Part shown: positions 9,140 to 17,936 of the stretch, one piece after another
Layout of the letters: every line of letters starts with the position of its first letter
How positions within the stretch are numbered: position 1 is the first letter of the stretch
Virus record (IMG/VR): IMGVR_UViG_3300037963_001228
Span: 15,271 to 49,597 of that record
Length of the DNA stretch: 34,327 bases
Source of the DNA: a virus
Strand: one strand, 5' to 3'
Notes under the pieces: generated by a model
Told to the model about the DNA's origin: nothing
Database searches by the model: none
Seen by the model: the letters and a program-made list of their open reading frames with translations, nothing else
Position numbers and translations under genes: made by a program

Positions 9140-12100
9140 ATGGCAGAACTAAAAAGAAATTTTGGGCAAGCAAAAATGAACAAAGACCGCGATGAAAGAC
9201 TCGTGGAACCTGGTCAATATCGTGATGCTAACAATGTACAAATAGTAAGTTCTGACGGATCAGATATGGGATCTGTACAGACAGTAATGGGTAACACTGA
9301 GGTAACTTCAAATATAGTGTTAGCAGATTATTCTACTTGTGTTGGTGTTTACGAGTTGCCTGAAAAAGATGTTATATATTACTTTGTTGCTGGTGGTGGT
9401 CACCCTAAACTACAAGGTTTTCAACCTTTAATATTTAGAGATTATATTATAGAGTATGACACTATAACACAAACTTCTAAATATGTTTTTGTTGATATAT
9501 ATAAAGTAAAAGAAACGCTTAACCAAGCACTTAACACTAATAAAGTTAGAGTAGCATCTGGATTAAGTACAGCTTATAATTATACCGGTATAAGAAGAGG
9601 TATGAAAATAGTAGGTACTTTTACAAATGGTAGTGGTGGTAATATAACAGCACCTAATGGTAATACTGTTGCTAATGGTAACACATATTACATAAGTGAA
9701 AATGACAATGTTACCGTTGAAGATGTTATTAGAGATGGTACAAATGGTTGGCATATAGTATTATCAGAAGCTGTTGCTAGTTCAGTTGGTGACAAACCAA
9801 CTTTTATAATAGACAAAGTATTACAGTTTGATCCTTTTGTAAAAATAACTTCAATAGACCACATTGATGGTTTATTGTTTTTTACAGATGGTAACAATGA
9901 GCCTAAAAAAATAAATATAAAAAGAAGTATACAAGGTACTGGTGGTAACGCTAGAGTAAGAGACTGGGATAATACAGTGGCTAGGTCTGCAGCTACAAAT
10001 TTAGCTTCAGGTAACTCAAACCGTAAACAAATATTTTTAGGAGACAATTATCATTTTCACACAAGAATATCTTTAGACAATCAGCTAGCTATGTCTAGAG
10101 CTGATAATGAACCTATATTTTCAAGACTTAAAGATGTAACAGTAATAAAACCAAATCCAAAGTTTCCATTAAGACTTGAAATGTCTGATACAGTTATGAA
10201 GCGAATACCTGTTTTATCAAGTGGTAATTTAGGTGATGCTAACGCTACAAGTGGTGTTTTATCAGCACAAACAAAATTTAGAGATAGTAATGGTGATGTG
10301 TTTGAGCCAGGTGATATTGTTAGTAATATTAACTTTATAAACCCTATAGATTTACGTGTTGGCGATATAGTTATATTAACTGATGATATGACTGCCAACA
10401 TTGATGATTTAGATAGTACCGATGCTTTAGTTAGAGCAGTTGTATCAGACGCTCCTGGTGGTATGCCAAACAACGGTGGATCAACAGGTCCTTATGAGTT
10501 AACAATAAACTCTGTAAGTGAAGACGTTCAAAACGTAGACACTGACTTTGCTTTAAAACTAGAAAGTGACGTTAACCTTTTCGAATTTAAATTCCCTAGA
10601 TTTTCTTATAGATATAAATACGTAGATGGCGAATACTCAGCGTATGCTCCTTGGTCACAGGTTGCTTTTATACCTGGTGATTTTGATTATGTAGCTAAAA
10701 AAGGTTTTAATATAGGTATGACAAACAGATTAAAGTTTGTTACTTTAAAAGATTATTTTCACGAGTTTAATTTAGTACCTGCAGAGGTTGTTGCTATAGA
10801 TTTATTATATAAAGAAGAGTCTAGCCCAAACATTTACACTGTAAAAACGTTAACACCAAAAAACGATAATCCTGAATGGCCAGATAGAACTAACAATAGA
10901 AACAGAGGTTCTTATACTATAACTTCTGAAATGATACACGCTGTTGTTGAAGCAAATCAATTGCTAAGACCTTATGACAACGTACCTAAAAGTGCAAAAA
11001 CTTTAGCTATAACTGGTAACAGATTAGTGTTTGGTAACTACAAACAAAATTATGATTTAGCTGGTGATATAGACTTAAACGTTTCTTTTGCTCATAATTA
11101 CGGTGAAAACTATAAACAACCAGGTGGAACTGGTTTTCCTTCAGTAAAAACTCTTAGAACATATCAACTAGGTGTTGTATTTAGCGATGACTTTGGCAGA
11201 GAAACACCAGTGCTTGTTCCAAAGAAAAGTAGTAGTGTAACGTTAGATAAAAAATGGTCTATTAATTTAAACCAAATAAAAGCTAGATTAGATTACACTG
11301 GAACTAATGTTCCTAGTTGGGCAAAATATTTAAAGTATTATATAAAAGAAACTTCTAACGAATATTATAATTTAGCAATGGATCGTTGGTACGATGCTGA
11401 AGATGGTAATGTTTGGATTAGTTTTCCTTCTGCAGAAAGAAATAAAGTAGATATAGATACATATTTAATACTTAAAAAACAACACGATTCAGATGTGCCT
11501 GTGTTAGAAAAAGCTAGATATAAAATTATAGCTATTGAAAATGATGCACCTGACTATATAAAAACTAAAAAAGTTAGTCATGGCTCAGCTGTTATGAACT
11601 CGCAAAACGCAACGGTAAATAAAGATGCTGTTAGTTTTATATTTTCAGAAACTAATTTTGAAACTGGCTTTGGTGATAGAGAAAAATTTTTAACAGATAC
11701 ATGGTCAAAAGTAGCTAGTGGTTATGGTTATGCTAGAATAATTGGTACATCAGGTGGTAACACAGCAGCTACAGACTGGATTCAAGTTGTTAGTATAAAA
11801 AAGCTTAGTGGTACCGACACTAGTATAAGAACTGCAACTAAGTTTGGAGACGATGCAGATATGTCGTCTATATTGTCTGGTACTATTAGCTATTCTTTAG
11901 AATTAAGAGAAGATGTTGTTACTAACAGACCAGAGTTTAATGGTAGATTTTTTGTAAAAGTTTATAAAGATTTATTACTACAAGACGCTGTAATGGTAGA
12001 TCAAGACCCTTCAACAGCATTAAGTATATTTGATTCTTTTAATATGAGACTTTTAATAGGTCCAAGAAACAGAGGCGGTCAATATTTTAATGCGCATCCA

Positions 12101-15100
12101 ACTTCTTCAGCAGCTAGTAGCTTAGGCCACCCACATACTTATCACTCTGGTAATTATACTGATTTTAACGAAAATGCTTTTGGTAGTGGTATAAATTCTT
12201 TTAACGCTAGCAACGAAGAGTTTGGTCATTGTGATACTTCTCACAGTAGAACAAAAGATTGGTGGGAAGCGTTTTCATCTGCTGATGCTAACTCTGATTT
12301 ACTTTACATGGAAGGAATAAAAGTTATGGAAACTTCTAACTGGAATTCTACAGGTTTTGCTAGACACGCTAATAAAAATGGTGTTCATGATTCTCACCTT
12401 GGCGGCTATGGAAGTGGTGGTGGTAGTAATGCTGGTGTTTTAAGACACTACAGTAGTTATAGTAGAATATTTTTTGGTTTTTTAGGTTGGTTTGCAGATC
12501 ACAGAGATGCACAATCAAGAGTACATCAGTTTTACACTTTTATGGAAACTCCTGGAACTATATTTAGATTTAGAGATGATCCAACTCAAACAGCTTATAA
12601 AGTTATAAAAAGAGGTGGTGCAGCTCAAGTTTATAACTTTGGTAGAAACTTAAACCACTGTTCTAGATGTGATAAAGATGATACTGGTTGTAAGAGTAGC
12701 ATGTTTAATGTTATGTTTGAAAGACTTGATGGCGGCGGTCCAATGGATCCAAACGAGTTTGACGTTTTAAGTTTAATGAAGCATGACGCTTCAAGCGTAA
12801 CTGGTATAGACATATTAAAACAAGATTTTGTTTCAGAAAGTGGAGGATCAGAGTTATCTACAGAAAAACCTGCTATATGGGAAACAGAACCTAAAGAAGA
12901 TGTTGGGTTAGATATATATTACGAAGCTACAGGTTATTTACCTCTTAATGTTGATGCTGATAATAATGAGTTGTTATTGCCTCTTGGTTCTACTTTTAAA
13001 GTTAGAAACGCGTCTGGTAACTTTCATTTAGCGGCAGATGGTATAACAGAAGTTATATATGAAATAACAGCTGTAAACTCTACAGGTAATAAAGACATTA
13101 CAAACGTAACGGTTAGAAATACTATTGATAACAATATGGGTCTAACTGATGCAATTAATCACAATCAAGTAGTTGCAATTGAAAGATATGACGGATCGTG
13201 TATATCTTTATATGTTGTTAAAGAGTCTGGTAACTACGCTGCTGGTGATACAGCTGTAGGTATATTAACTGGTAAAGCACCAACAGATCCACAAGGTGGT
13301 CCAGTGCCTTGGAGAGCTCCACATTTTAATCCTATAAAACTAGGTTGGAGTAATTGCTTTTCATTTGGTAATGGTATAGAGTCTGATAGAGTTAGAGATG
13401 GTTTTAATTTAACACAACTAACTAACGGTGTAAAAGCTTCTACTGTAGCTGCTACTACTTATGCTGAAGAGCATAGAAGCAGTGGTTTTATATGGTCTGG
13501 TATATTTAACTCAATTAGCGGTGTTAATAGATTAAACCAATTTATACAAGCAGAGCCAATAACAAAAGACTTAAACCCAAGTCATGGTAGCATACAGAAA
13601 ATAGTAGCTAGAAATACTAACACTATAACTTTTTGTGAAGACAAAATATTAAGTATATTAACAAATAAAGACGCGTTATTCAACGCTGATGGTGGTTCAA
13701 ATGTTTCTGCTAGTAACAAAGTATTAGGTAGTGCAACTCCAATACCTGGTGAGTATGGTATATCTACAAACCCAGAGTCTGTAGCGGTTACAGCTGATGC
13801 TATATACTGGTGTGATCAAATGAGAAGTCAAGTGTTAAAACTTCAAGGAAACAGCATAGCAGTAATATCTGACGTTGGTATGAAAGATTATTTTAACGAT
13901 AACTTAAAAAATATATCTTTTGCTATAGGTAGTTATGATGATAAAAAATCAGAATACAATTTAACACTTGCTACTATGAACGGTCGTTATCAATACAGAC
14001 CTACAACAACAACTATAAGCTGGAATGATAATGCTAAGGGTTGGACTAGTTTTAGAGATTTTGCAGGCTTAGAGTTTGGTGTTAGTTTAAATAACGAATA
14101 TTACACGTTGAGACAAGGTTCTATGTGGAAGCATCATACAAATGCTGTTGCAAATAATTTTTATGGCACTCAGTATTATTCTGATATTACAATGATATTT
14201 AACGAACTACCTAGCTCTGTAAAAAGTTTTAACTTAATAAATTACGAAGGTACTCAAGCTAGAATAACAGAGTTTTCAACTGTAGCACAAGGTGGCGTTA
14301 ATTACACAGACGGTGAATATTATAACTTAAATGCAAAAGCTGGTTGGTACTTAGACACTCTTGTTACAGATTTACAAGATGCTGAAAATATAGAATTTAA
14401 AAGTAAAGAGGGTAAGTGGTTTGCTGCGTTAAAAGGTGTTACATCAACAGAAACAAACTTAGATCAAAGAGAGTTTTCTGTTCAAGGTTTAGGAGTTGCT
14501 TCTGTAAGTTCTAGCGGTAACACAGCTAAGTCATACAAGCTAAACGTTAGAGTTAACAACACATCGTCTAGCGGTACAAACTGGGATGCTAGTGGTGCTG
14601 ACTCTGGCTTTAGAGTTTTAGATGGCCCAAGTATAACACAAACAGAAGGTGTTAGCACTGGCACAGGTAGTGTTTACGCTAATTTAACTAATCAAGTTAT
14701 AAACTCATCAGGCCAAACGGTTTATTCTGGTATAGATTTAGATGCGGCAGACTTTTCAGTTCCAGGTGGTACAGCTACAACAAGCGGCTCTGGTAATTCA
14801 ACAGTTTATATTTATACAGCTGCAGGAGGTTGGAATGGTGATCCTGAAGTTTCTAAAGTAGAGTTTAGAAATAACGGTATAGCTGGAGACCCTGGTAACA
14901 CTGTACAAGCTTTAATATTTTATAACTCATTTACAATGCCTAGCGCAAACAAAAATATCTATGTAGATGTTGATCACAATGCTTCTGTAAGTTCTAACTC
15001 TGCTAATAGAAGTTCTGTTGTTAGAGTTAGTTATACACCTCAAGCAAACTCTACAGTTAACAATACAACTATATCTGGTATAACAAAAACAAATGCTAAT

Positions 15101-16432
15101 GGTTATGCTAGCACAACTACAACAGATAAACATACTGGTACTGTTGCAAATAATCAAACAACAACTGTAGCTAAGTATACTATTGCTGCTACAGGTGATC
15201 GTCATCTAAATCCTTTACCTGGTAGTAACAAAGGTGTTAATGTGTTTTGGAACCCATTAAGTGCAAACGCTGGTTATGAAAACTACTACACGTTTAACCA
15301 AGTAGATACAATGCATACTGCTACTGGTCAAACAACGAGAATACAAAGCTCTGTAATAGAAATAAATTATCAACCACCTGTTGGAGTTTCTGGCTTAGAC
15401 CCAGATCCATCAGACTTTGACGCCTTATTACACGATGTTAGGTTTACTTACGAAGTTCAAGACTTACCAACAATTACTAATAGAGTAACGACAGTTTCTA
15501 CGCCAACTACTGCTAGAATAAATAGTAGTCAAGGTATAACAATAAGATCAAACGCAACTGGTAACTTTGGATTAAAAATTGCTAAGCTAAACGCTGCTGG
15601 AAATGCTATTGAGTCTACCTACAACTTTACAAACCAAACTTTTGAAGCTATTGGTGAAGGAAGTGGTAATGTATCAACAGAAACTTTTGCCGCTTCAGAT
15701 GAAAGTAATATTGCAGGTATATTTGAAAAAGAGTTTTCTGTAGTTATACCTAGTAACGGCGCAGGCACTTACAGTGTAATATGTTCTGCTGGAACACTAC
15801 CTATTGGTAGCACAGCACCTGATGCTATCAACGAATTAAACTTTACAGTTTTAGATGAAACAGGTAATCAAACATTTACTCCTGGTACTAAAACAAATCT
15901 AGCTTCTTCTGGTAGCACAACTATACATAGCAATATAGAGTTGACAGAAATGGGTAGTAAATCAGGTTTAAAAACATTTACATTTACATACACAAAGCAG
16001 TCTGGTACAATGACGCTTGACAGACAACCTAACTCAAGAGATTTTGTAGGTTCTTTAACAAAGGCTTATGTTGATAACGATCAAAACTCTGGGGTTACAA
16101 CTTTACCTATAGCAGATACAACAGGTATAAAAGTTGGTATGATAGCAACTAACGCTAGTATACCAGCAGGTACAAAAGTAGCAACTGTAAACACTAACAC
16201 AAGTGTTGTTTTAGCTGTTGCAACTAATGCTACGCTACCTCAAGATTCTACAATAGAATTTACTAGTGATTATATTTATGATTTAGAAACTGCTACGGCA
16301 ACTATAAACGAAGCAGCTACAGTGGTAACAGTAACTGGTACATTTAGAATTAAAAAGTACGGTAGAAAATCAACATCACTAATACCTGATGGTAACCTTG
16401 TATTACAACCTAATTTTATAACAATATCATAA
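9140..16432 (+). CDS. Giant tail hub/'stabilisation'-type protein with beta-rich C-terminus
   Basis: Probably the large protein that plugs the tail and carries host-contact domains. The N-terminus ('FGQAKMNKDRDERLVEPGQY', then 'RDANNVQIVSSDGSDMGSVQ') matches what I recall for phage 'stabilisation' proteins (P22 gp10-like hub and crAss-like equivalents). It is about five times the length of P22 gp10. Residues 1-1700 are beta-rich with many aromatics, as in propeller or hub proteins. H1173-C1174-x2-C1177-x6-C1184 is a compact possible metal site. From about residue 1750 the protein is Ser/Thr/Asn/Gly-rich and looks like a chain of beta-sandwich modules. Residues 2325-2374 contain the tail-fibre-type pattern 'GIKVGMIATNASIPAGTKV'. 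No signal peptide, protease or glycosidase site is visible. The exact role is inferred. Confidence 0.72.
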   Translation: MAELKRNFGQAKMNKDRDERLVEPGQYRDANNVQIVSSDGSDMGSVQTVMGNTEVTSNIVLADYSTCVGVYELPEKDVIYYFVAGGGHPKLQGFQPLIFRDYIIEYDTITQTSKYVFVDIYKVKETLNQALNTNKVRVASGLSTAYNYTGIRRGMKIVGTFTNGSGGNITAPNGNTVANGNTYYISENDNVTVEDVIRDGTNGWHIVLSEAVASSVGDKPTFIIDKVLQFDPFVKITSIDHIDGLLFFTDGNNEPKKINIKRSIQGTGGNARVRDWDNTVARSAATNLASGNSNRKQIFLGDNYHFHTRISLDNQLAMSRADNEPIFSRLKDVTVIKPNPKFPLRLEMSDTVMKRIPVLSSGNLGDANATSGVLSAQTKFRDSNGDVFEPGDIVSNINFINPIDLRVGDIVILTDDMTANIDDLDSTDALVRAVVSDAPGGMPNNGGSTGPYELTINSVSEDVQNVDTDFALKLESDVNLFEFKFPRFSYRYKYVDGEYSAYAPWSQVAFIPGDFDYVAKKGFNIGMTNRLKFVTLKDYFHEFNLVPAEVVAIDLLYKEESSPNIYTVKTLTPKNDNPEWPDRTNNRNRGSYTITSEMIHAVVEANQLLRPYDNVPKSAKTLAITGNRLVFGNYKQNYDLAGDIDLNVSFAHNYGENYKQPGGTGFPSVKTLRTYQLGVVFSDDFGRETPVLVPKKSSSVTLDKKWSINLNQIKARLDYTGTNVPSWAKYLKYYIKETSNEYYNLAMDRWYDAEDGNVWISFPSAERNKVDIDTYLILKKQHDSDVPVLEKARYKIIAIENDAPDYIKTKKVSHGSAVMNSQNATVNKDAVSFIFSETNFETGFGDREKFLTDTWSKVASGYGYARIIGTSGGNTAATDWIQVVSIKKLSGTDTSIRTATKFGDDADMSSILSGTISYSLELREDVVTNRPEFNGRFFVKVYKDLLLQDAVMVDQDPSTALSIFDSFNMRLLIGPRNRGGQYFNAHPTSSAASSLGHPHTYHSGNYTDFNENAFGSGINSFNASNEEFGHCDTSHSRTKDWWEAFSSADANSDLLYMEGIKVMETSNWNSTGFARHANKNGVHDSHLGGYGSGGGSNAGVLRHYSSYSRIFFGFLGWFADHRDAQSRVHQFYTFMETPGTIFRFRDDPTQTAYKVIKRGGAAQVYNFGRNLNHCSRCDKDDTGCKSSMFNVMFERLDGGGPMDPNEFDVLSLMKHDASSVTGIDILKQDFVSESGGSELSTEKPAIWETEPKEDVGLDIYYEATGYLPLNVDADNNELLLPLGSTFKVRNASGNFHLAADGITEVIYEITAVNSTGNKDITNVTVRNTIDNNMGLTDAINHNQVVAIERYDGSCISLYVVKESGNYAAGDTAVGILTGKAPTDPQGGPVPWRAPHFNPIKLGWSNCFSFGNGIESDRVRDGFNLTQLTNGVKASTVAATTYAEEHRSSGFIWSGIFNSISGVNRLNQFIQAEPITKDLNPSHGSIQKIVARNTNTITFCEDKILSILTNKDALFNADGGSNVSASNKVLGSATPIPGEYGISTNPESVAVTADAIYWCDQMRSQVLKLQGNSIAVISDVGMKDYFNDNLKNISFAIGSYDDKKSEYNLTLATMNGRYQYRPTTTTISWNDNAKGWTSFRDFAGLEFGVSLNNEYYTLRQGSMWKHHTNAVANNFYGTQYYSDITMIFNELPSSVKSFNLINYEGTQARITEFSTVAQGGVNYTDGEYYNLNAKAGWYLDTLVTDLQDAENIEFKSKEGKWFAALKGVTSTETNLDQREFSVQGLGVASVSSSGNTAKSYKLNVRVNNTSSSGTNWDASGADSGFRVLDGPSITQTEGVSTGTGSVYANLTNQVINSSGQTVYSGIDLDAADFSVPGGTATTSGSGNSTVYIYTAAGGWNGDPEVSKVEFRNNGIAGDPGNTVQALIFYNSFTMPSANKNIYVDVDHNASVSSNSANRSSVVRVSYTPQANSTVNNTTISGITKTNANGYASTTTTDKHTGTVANNQTTTVAKYTIAATGDRHLNPLPGSNKGVNVFWNPLSANAGYENYYTFNQVDTMHTATGQTTRIQSSVIEINYQPPVGVSGLDPDPSDFDALLHDVRFTYEVQDLPTITNRVTTVSTPTTARINSSQGITIRSNATGNFGLKIAKLNAAGNAIESTYNFTNQTFEAIGEGSGNVSTETFAASDESNIAGIFEKEFSVVIPSNGAGTYSVICSAGTLPIGSTAPDAINELNFTVLDETGNQTFTPGTKTNLASSGSTTIHSNIELTEMGSKSGLKTFTFTYTKQSGTMTLDRQPNSRDFVGSLTKAYVDNDQNSGVTTLPIADTTGIKVGMIATNASIPAGTKVATVNTNTSVVLAVATNATLPQDSTIEFTSDYIYDLETATATINEAATVVTVTGTFRIKKYGRKSTSLIPDGNLVLQPNFITIS

Positions 16433-16433
16433 T

Positions 16434-16775
16434 ATGCCAGTAACATTAACATTTAGTCAACCATTAAACGTATCTTGCCAAGTAGGTGACTTTGCATACT
16501 ATGTGCCTACATCATCTTCTGGTAGTTTTTCTGTAGCAACACAATCTAATATTGTTGGTATTGGAACAATAACTGCTGTGAGTGGTAACACTATAACAAT
16601 ACAAAACCATTTAGCAACACCACCAAATAATTCTTATATATTTTTTATGAAAGATAATAAAGCAAATTTAAGTAGTGTTTTAGGCTACTATGCTGAGGTT
16701 AAAATGAAAAATAGTAGTACGATAACATCAGAATTGTTTGGAGTTGCTGTAGATATATTTGAAAGTAGTAAATAA
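16434..16775 (+). CDS. Small beta-rich tail-associated protein
   Basis: A 113-residue protein starting two bases after the giant hub gene stop, almost certainly translated with it. The N-terminal two thirds look beta-stranded ('TFSQPLNVSCQVGDFAYYV', 'IVGIGTITAVSGNTITIQN') with one Cys. The end is 'VLGYYAEVKMKNSSTITSEL' followed by a polar tail 'DIFESSK'. I have a memory of similar small proteins beside hub genes in uncultured marine phages but no function for them. The context suggests a small structural partner or chaperone of the hub or fibre. There is no signal peptide or membrane segment. Confidence 0.75.
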   Translation: MPVTLTFSQPLNVSCQVGDFAYYVPTSSSGSFSVATQSNIVGIGTITAVSGNTITIQNHLATPPNNSYIFFMKDNKANLSSVLGYYAEVKMKNSSTITSELFGVAVDIFESSK

Positions 16776-16816
16776 CGCAAAAAAAGTGTGATTATTTAAT
16801 TATAATTAAATTAAAT
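16776..16816. other. Intergenic spacer with 18-bp AT palindrome
   Basis: This 41-base gap separates the small tail protein gene from the cupin gene. It contains a run of seven A followed by GTGTG, then a perfect 18-bp palindrome of only A and T at 16794-16811, ending six bases before the cupin ATG. In RNA it would form a weak stem. It could be a weak attenuator, a binding site, or chance in AT-rich DNA. I see no promoter of the Bacteroidota type (TTG with TAnnTTTG). Confidence 0.3.
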
Positions 16817-17269
16817 ATGAATAAAGATATAAAATTATCTAGTCGTAAGAAAATCTTAGATTTTCAAGAGGCTTTGATAACTAAAGCTGATGAAGTTAAT
16901 ATTGTTACTCATCAGGATTCTAAACACTTTCCTTTAAAACATACTTTTGCAGATGGTATATATGTAAGACAAATGTCTATGACACGGGGTTCAATTGTTG
17001 TAGGAGCTATACACAAACACTTACATGTTTGGTTTTTACTATCAGGCGGTATATCTGTAGCAACAGAAAATGGTATTGAAGATTATATTTCACCTTGCTA
17101 TGTAGTTGCTAAGCCAGGAACTAAAAGAGTTATATACGCTAATGAAGACAGTATATTTGTAAACGTACATAAAAACCCAACAAACACACAAGATATACAA
17201 CAATTAGAAAAAGATATTGTTGCAAAAGACATAAAAGAATATGAAGAATACATTAATAAAAATAAATAA
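16817..17269 (+). CDS. Phage cupin-fold protein
   Basis: A 150-residue protein with a single cupin beta-barrel (about residues 45-120). Cupin motif 1 is recognisable as 'GAIHKHLHVWFLLSGG' with H66, H68 and H70, but the usual Glu is absent. Motif 2 reads 'VVAKPGTKRVIYANED' with Arg where the metal-binding His normally sits, followed by H118. Small cupins of this type occur next to tail or fibre genes in many phages, as I recall, with unknown role; they may be structural or fibre-assembly proteins rather than enzymes. Altered metal ligands support a non-enzymatic or non-canonical role. The C-terminal 30 residues are a charged helix. The stop is three bases before the next gene. Confidence 0.8.
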   Translation: MNKDIKLSSRKKILDFQEALITKADEVNIVTHQDSKHFPLKHTFADGIYVRQMSMTRGSIVVGAIHKHLHVWFLLSGGISVATENGIEDYISPCYVVAKPGTKRVIYANEDSIFVNVHKNPTNTQDIQQLEKDIVAKDIKEYEEYINKNK

Positions 17270-17272
17270 ACT

Positions 17273-17932
17273 ATGAGTTTTTTACTAGTCGGTGCTGCTG
17301 CTGTAACAGTAGGTGCTGGTGTAGCTAAAGCTATTGGTGCTAATAAAAGAGAAAAAGCTGCTGCGGCTGAAGCTGCTGCGGCAAAGGCAGAAATGAATAA
17401 AAGAAAAGCCGAGTTTGCAGCTTTAGACACTAGTAATCCTTTCTTGAACATGGAAAATAAAATGGAAGACCTAACAGTCAACCAGCAAGAAGCAGAGTTC
17501 ATGAGAGAGCAACAGCAACAAAACCAAGCAAACATATTAAGTCAAATGAAGCAATCAGCAGGTAGCTCTGGTATAGCAGCATTAGCACAAACACTGGCTA
17601 ACCAAGGTGCTATGGATGCTAGAACTGCTTCTGTGTCTATTGGTAAACAAGAAGCTCAAAATCAACAATTAGAAAGAGCTGAGGCTAGTAGAATACAAGA
17701 CATGCAAATAGGAGGTGAATTACAAAAAAGAGCTGCAGAAGAAAACAAAATAGCTACGCTTATGGGTATGGATGCTGCAGATATGCAAGCAGCAAACATG
17801 AAAGAGCAAATGGCTAATCAACAAAAGTGGGACGGAATAACAAGTGCTGCAGGTGGAGTAACTAATGCATTAACAGGTGGTGTTGGAGGTAAAATGGATT
17901 TCCAAAACCCTTTCTGGAAACAACAACAATAA
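17273..17932 (+). CDS. Internal virion/DNA-ejection protein (putative)
   Basis: A 219-residue, Ala/Gln/Glu-rich, mostly helical protein. The N-terminus 'MSFLLVGAAAVTVGAGVAKA' is a Gly/Ala-rich hydrophobic segment that could insert in a membrane. Residues 25-175 are coiled-coil-like. 'SSGIAALAQTLANQGAMDAR' near residue 100 and a Gly-rich segment near 195-208 ('AAGGVTNALTGGVGGK') resemble ejection proteins of short-tailed phages (T7 gp14-like position, small cargo protein of crAss-like phages). It comes just before two further probable cargo genes and four bases before the next start. The likely role is to be stored in the capsid and ejected to line the DNA route through the envelope; this is inferred from order and composition. 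Confidence 0.7.
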   Translation: MSFLLVGAAAVTVGAGVAKAIGANKREKAAAAEAAAAKAEMNKRKAEFAALDTSNPFLNMENKMEDLTVNQQEAEFMREQQQQNQANILSQMKQSAGSSGIAALAQTLANQGAMDARTASVSIGKQEAQNQQLERAEASRIQDMQIGGELQKRAAEENKIATLMGMDAADMQAANMKEQMANQQKWDGITSAAGGVTNALTGGVGGKMDFQNPFWKQQQ

Positions 17933-17936
17933 AGAT

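Noticed and set aside
9688-10473. Two minus-strand open frames of 119 and 130 residues within the hub gene
   Set aside because: They are shadows of a continuous 2430-codon gene with consistent codon use.
16794-16811. AT-only palindrome as an operator or attachment site
   Set aside because: It is low-complexity sequence in an AT-rich phage with no second copy, integrase or repressor in the window. It is kept only as a weak spacer feature.
17098-17535. 145-residue open frame on the minus strand
   Set aside because: It is the antisense of the cupin and the Ala-rich ejection-type gene. Its Cys/Ala/Ser composition is that of a shadow frame, and it would be the only minus-strand gene.
17877-17936. 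Upstream in-frame ATG for the EF-hand protein
   Set aside because: It lies inside the previous gene. The ATG at 17937 gives a 4-base gap like the neighbours and a sensible N-terminus.
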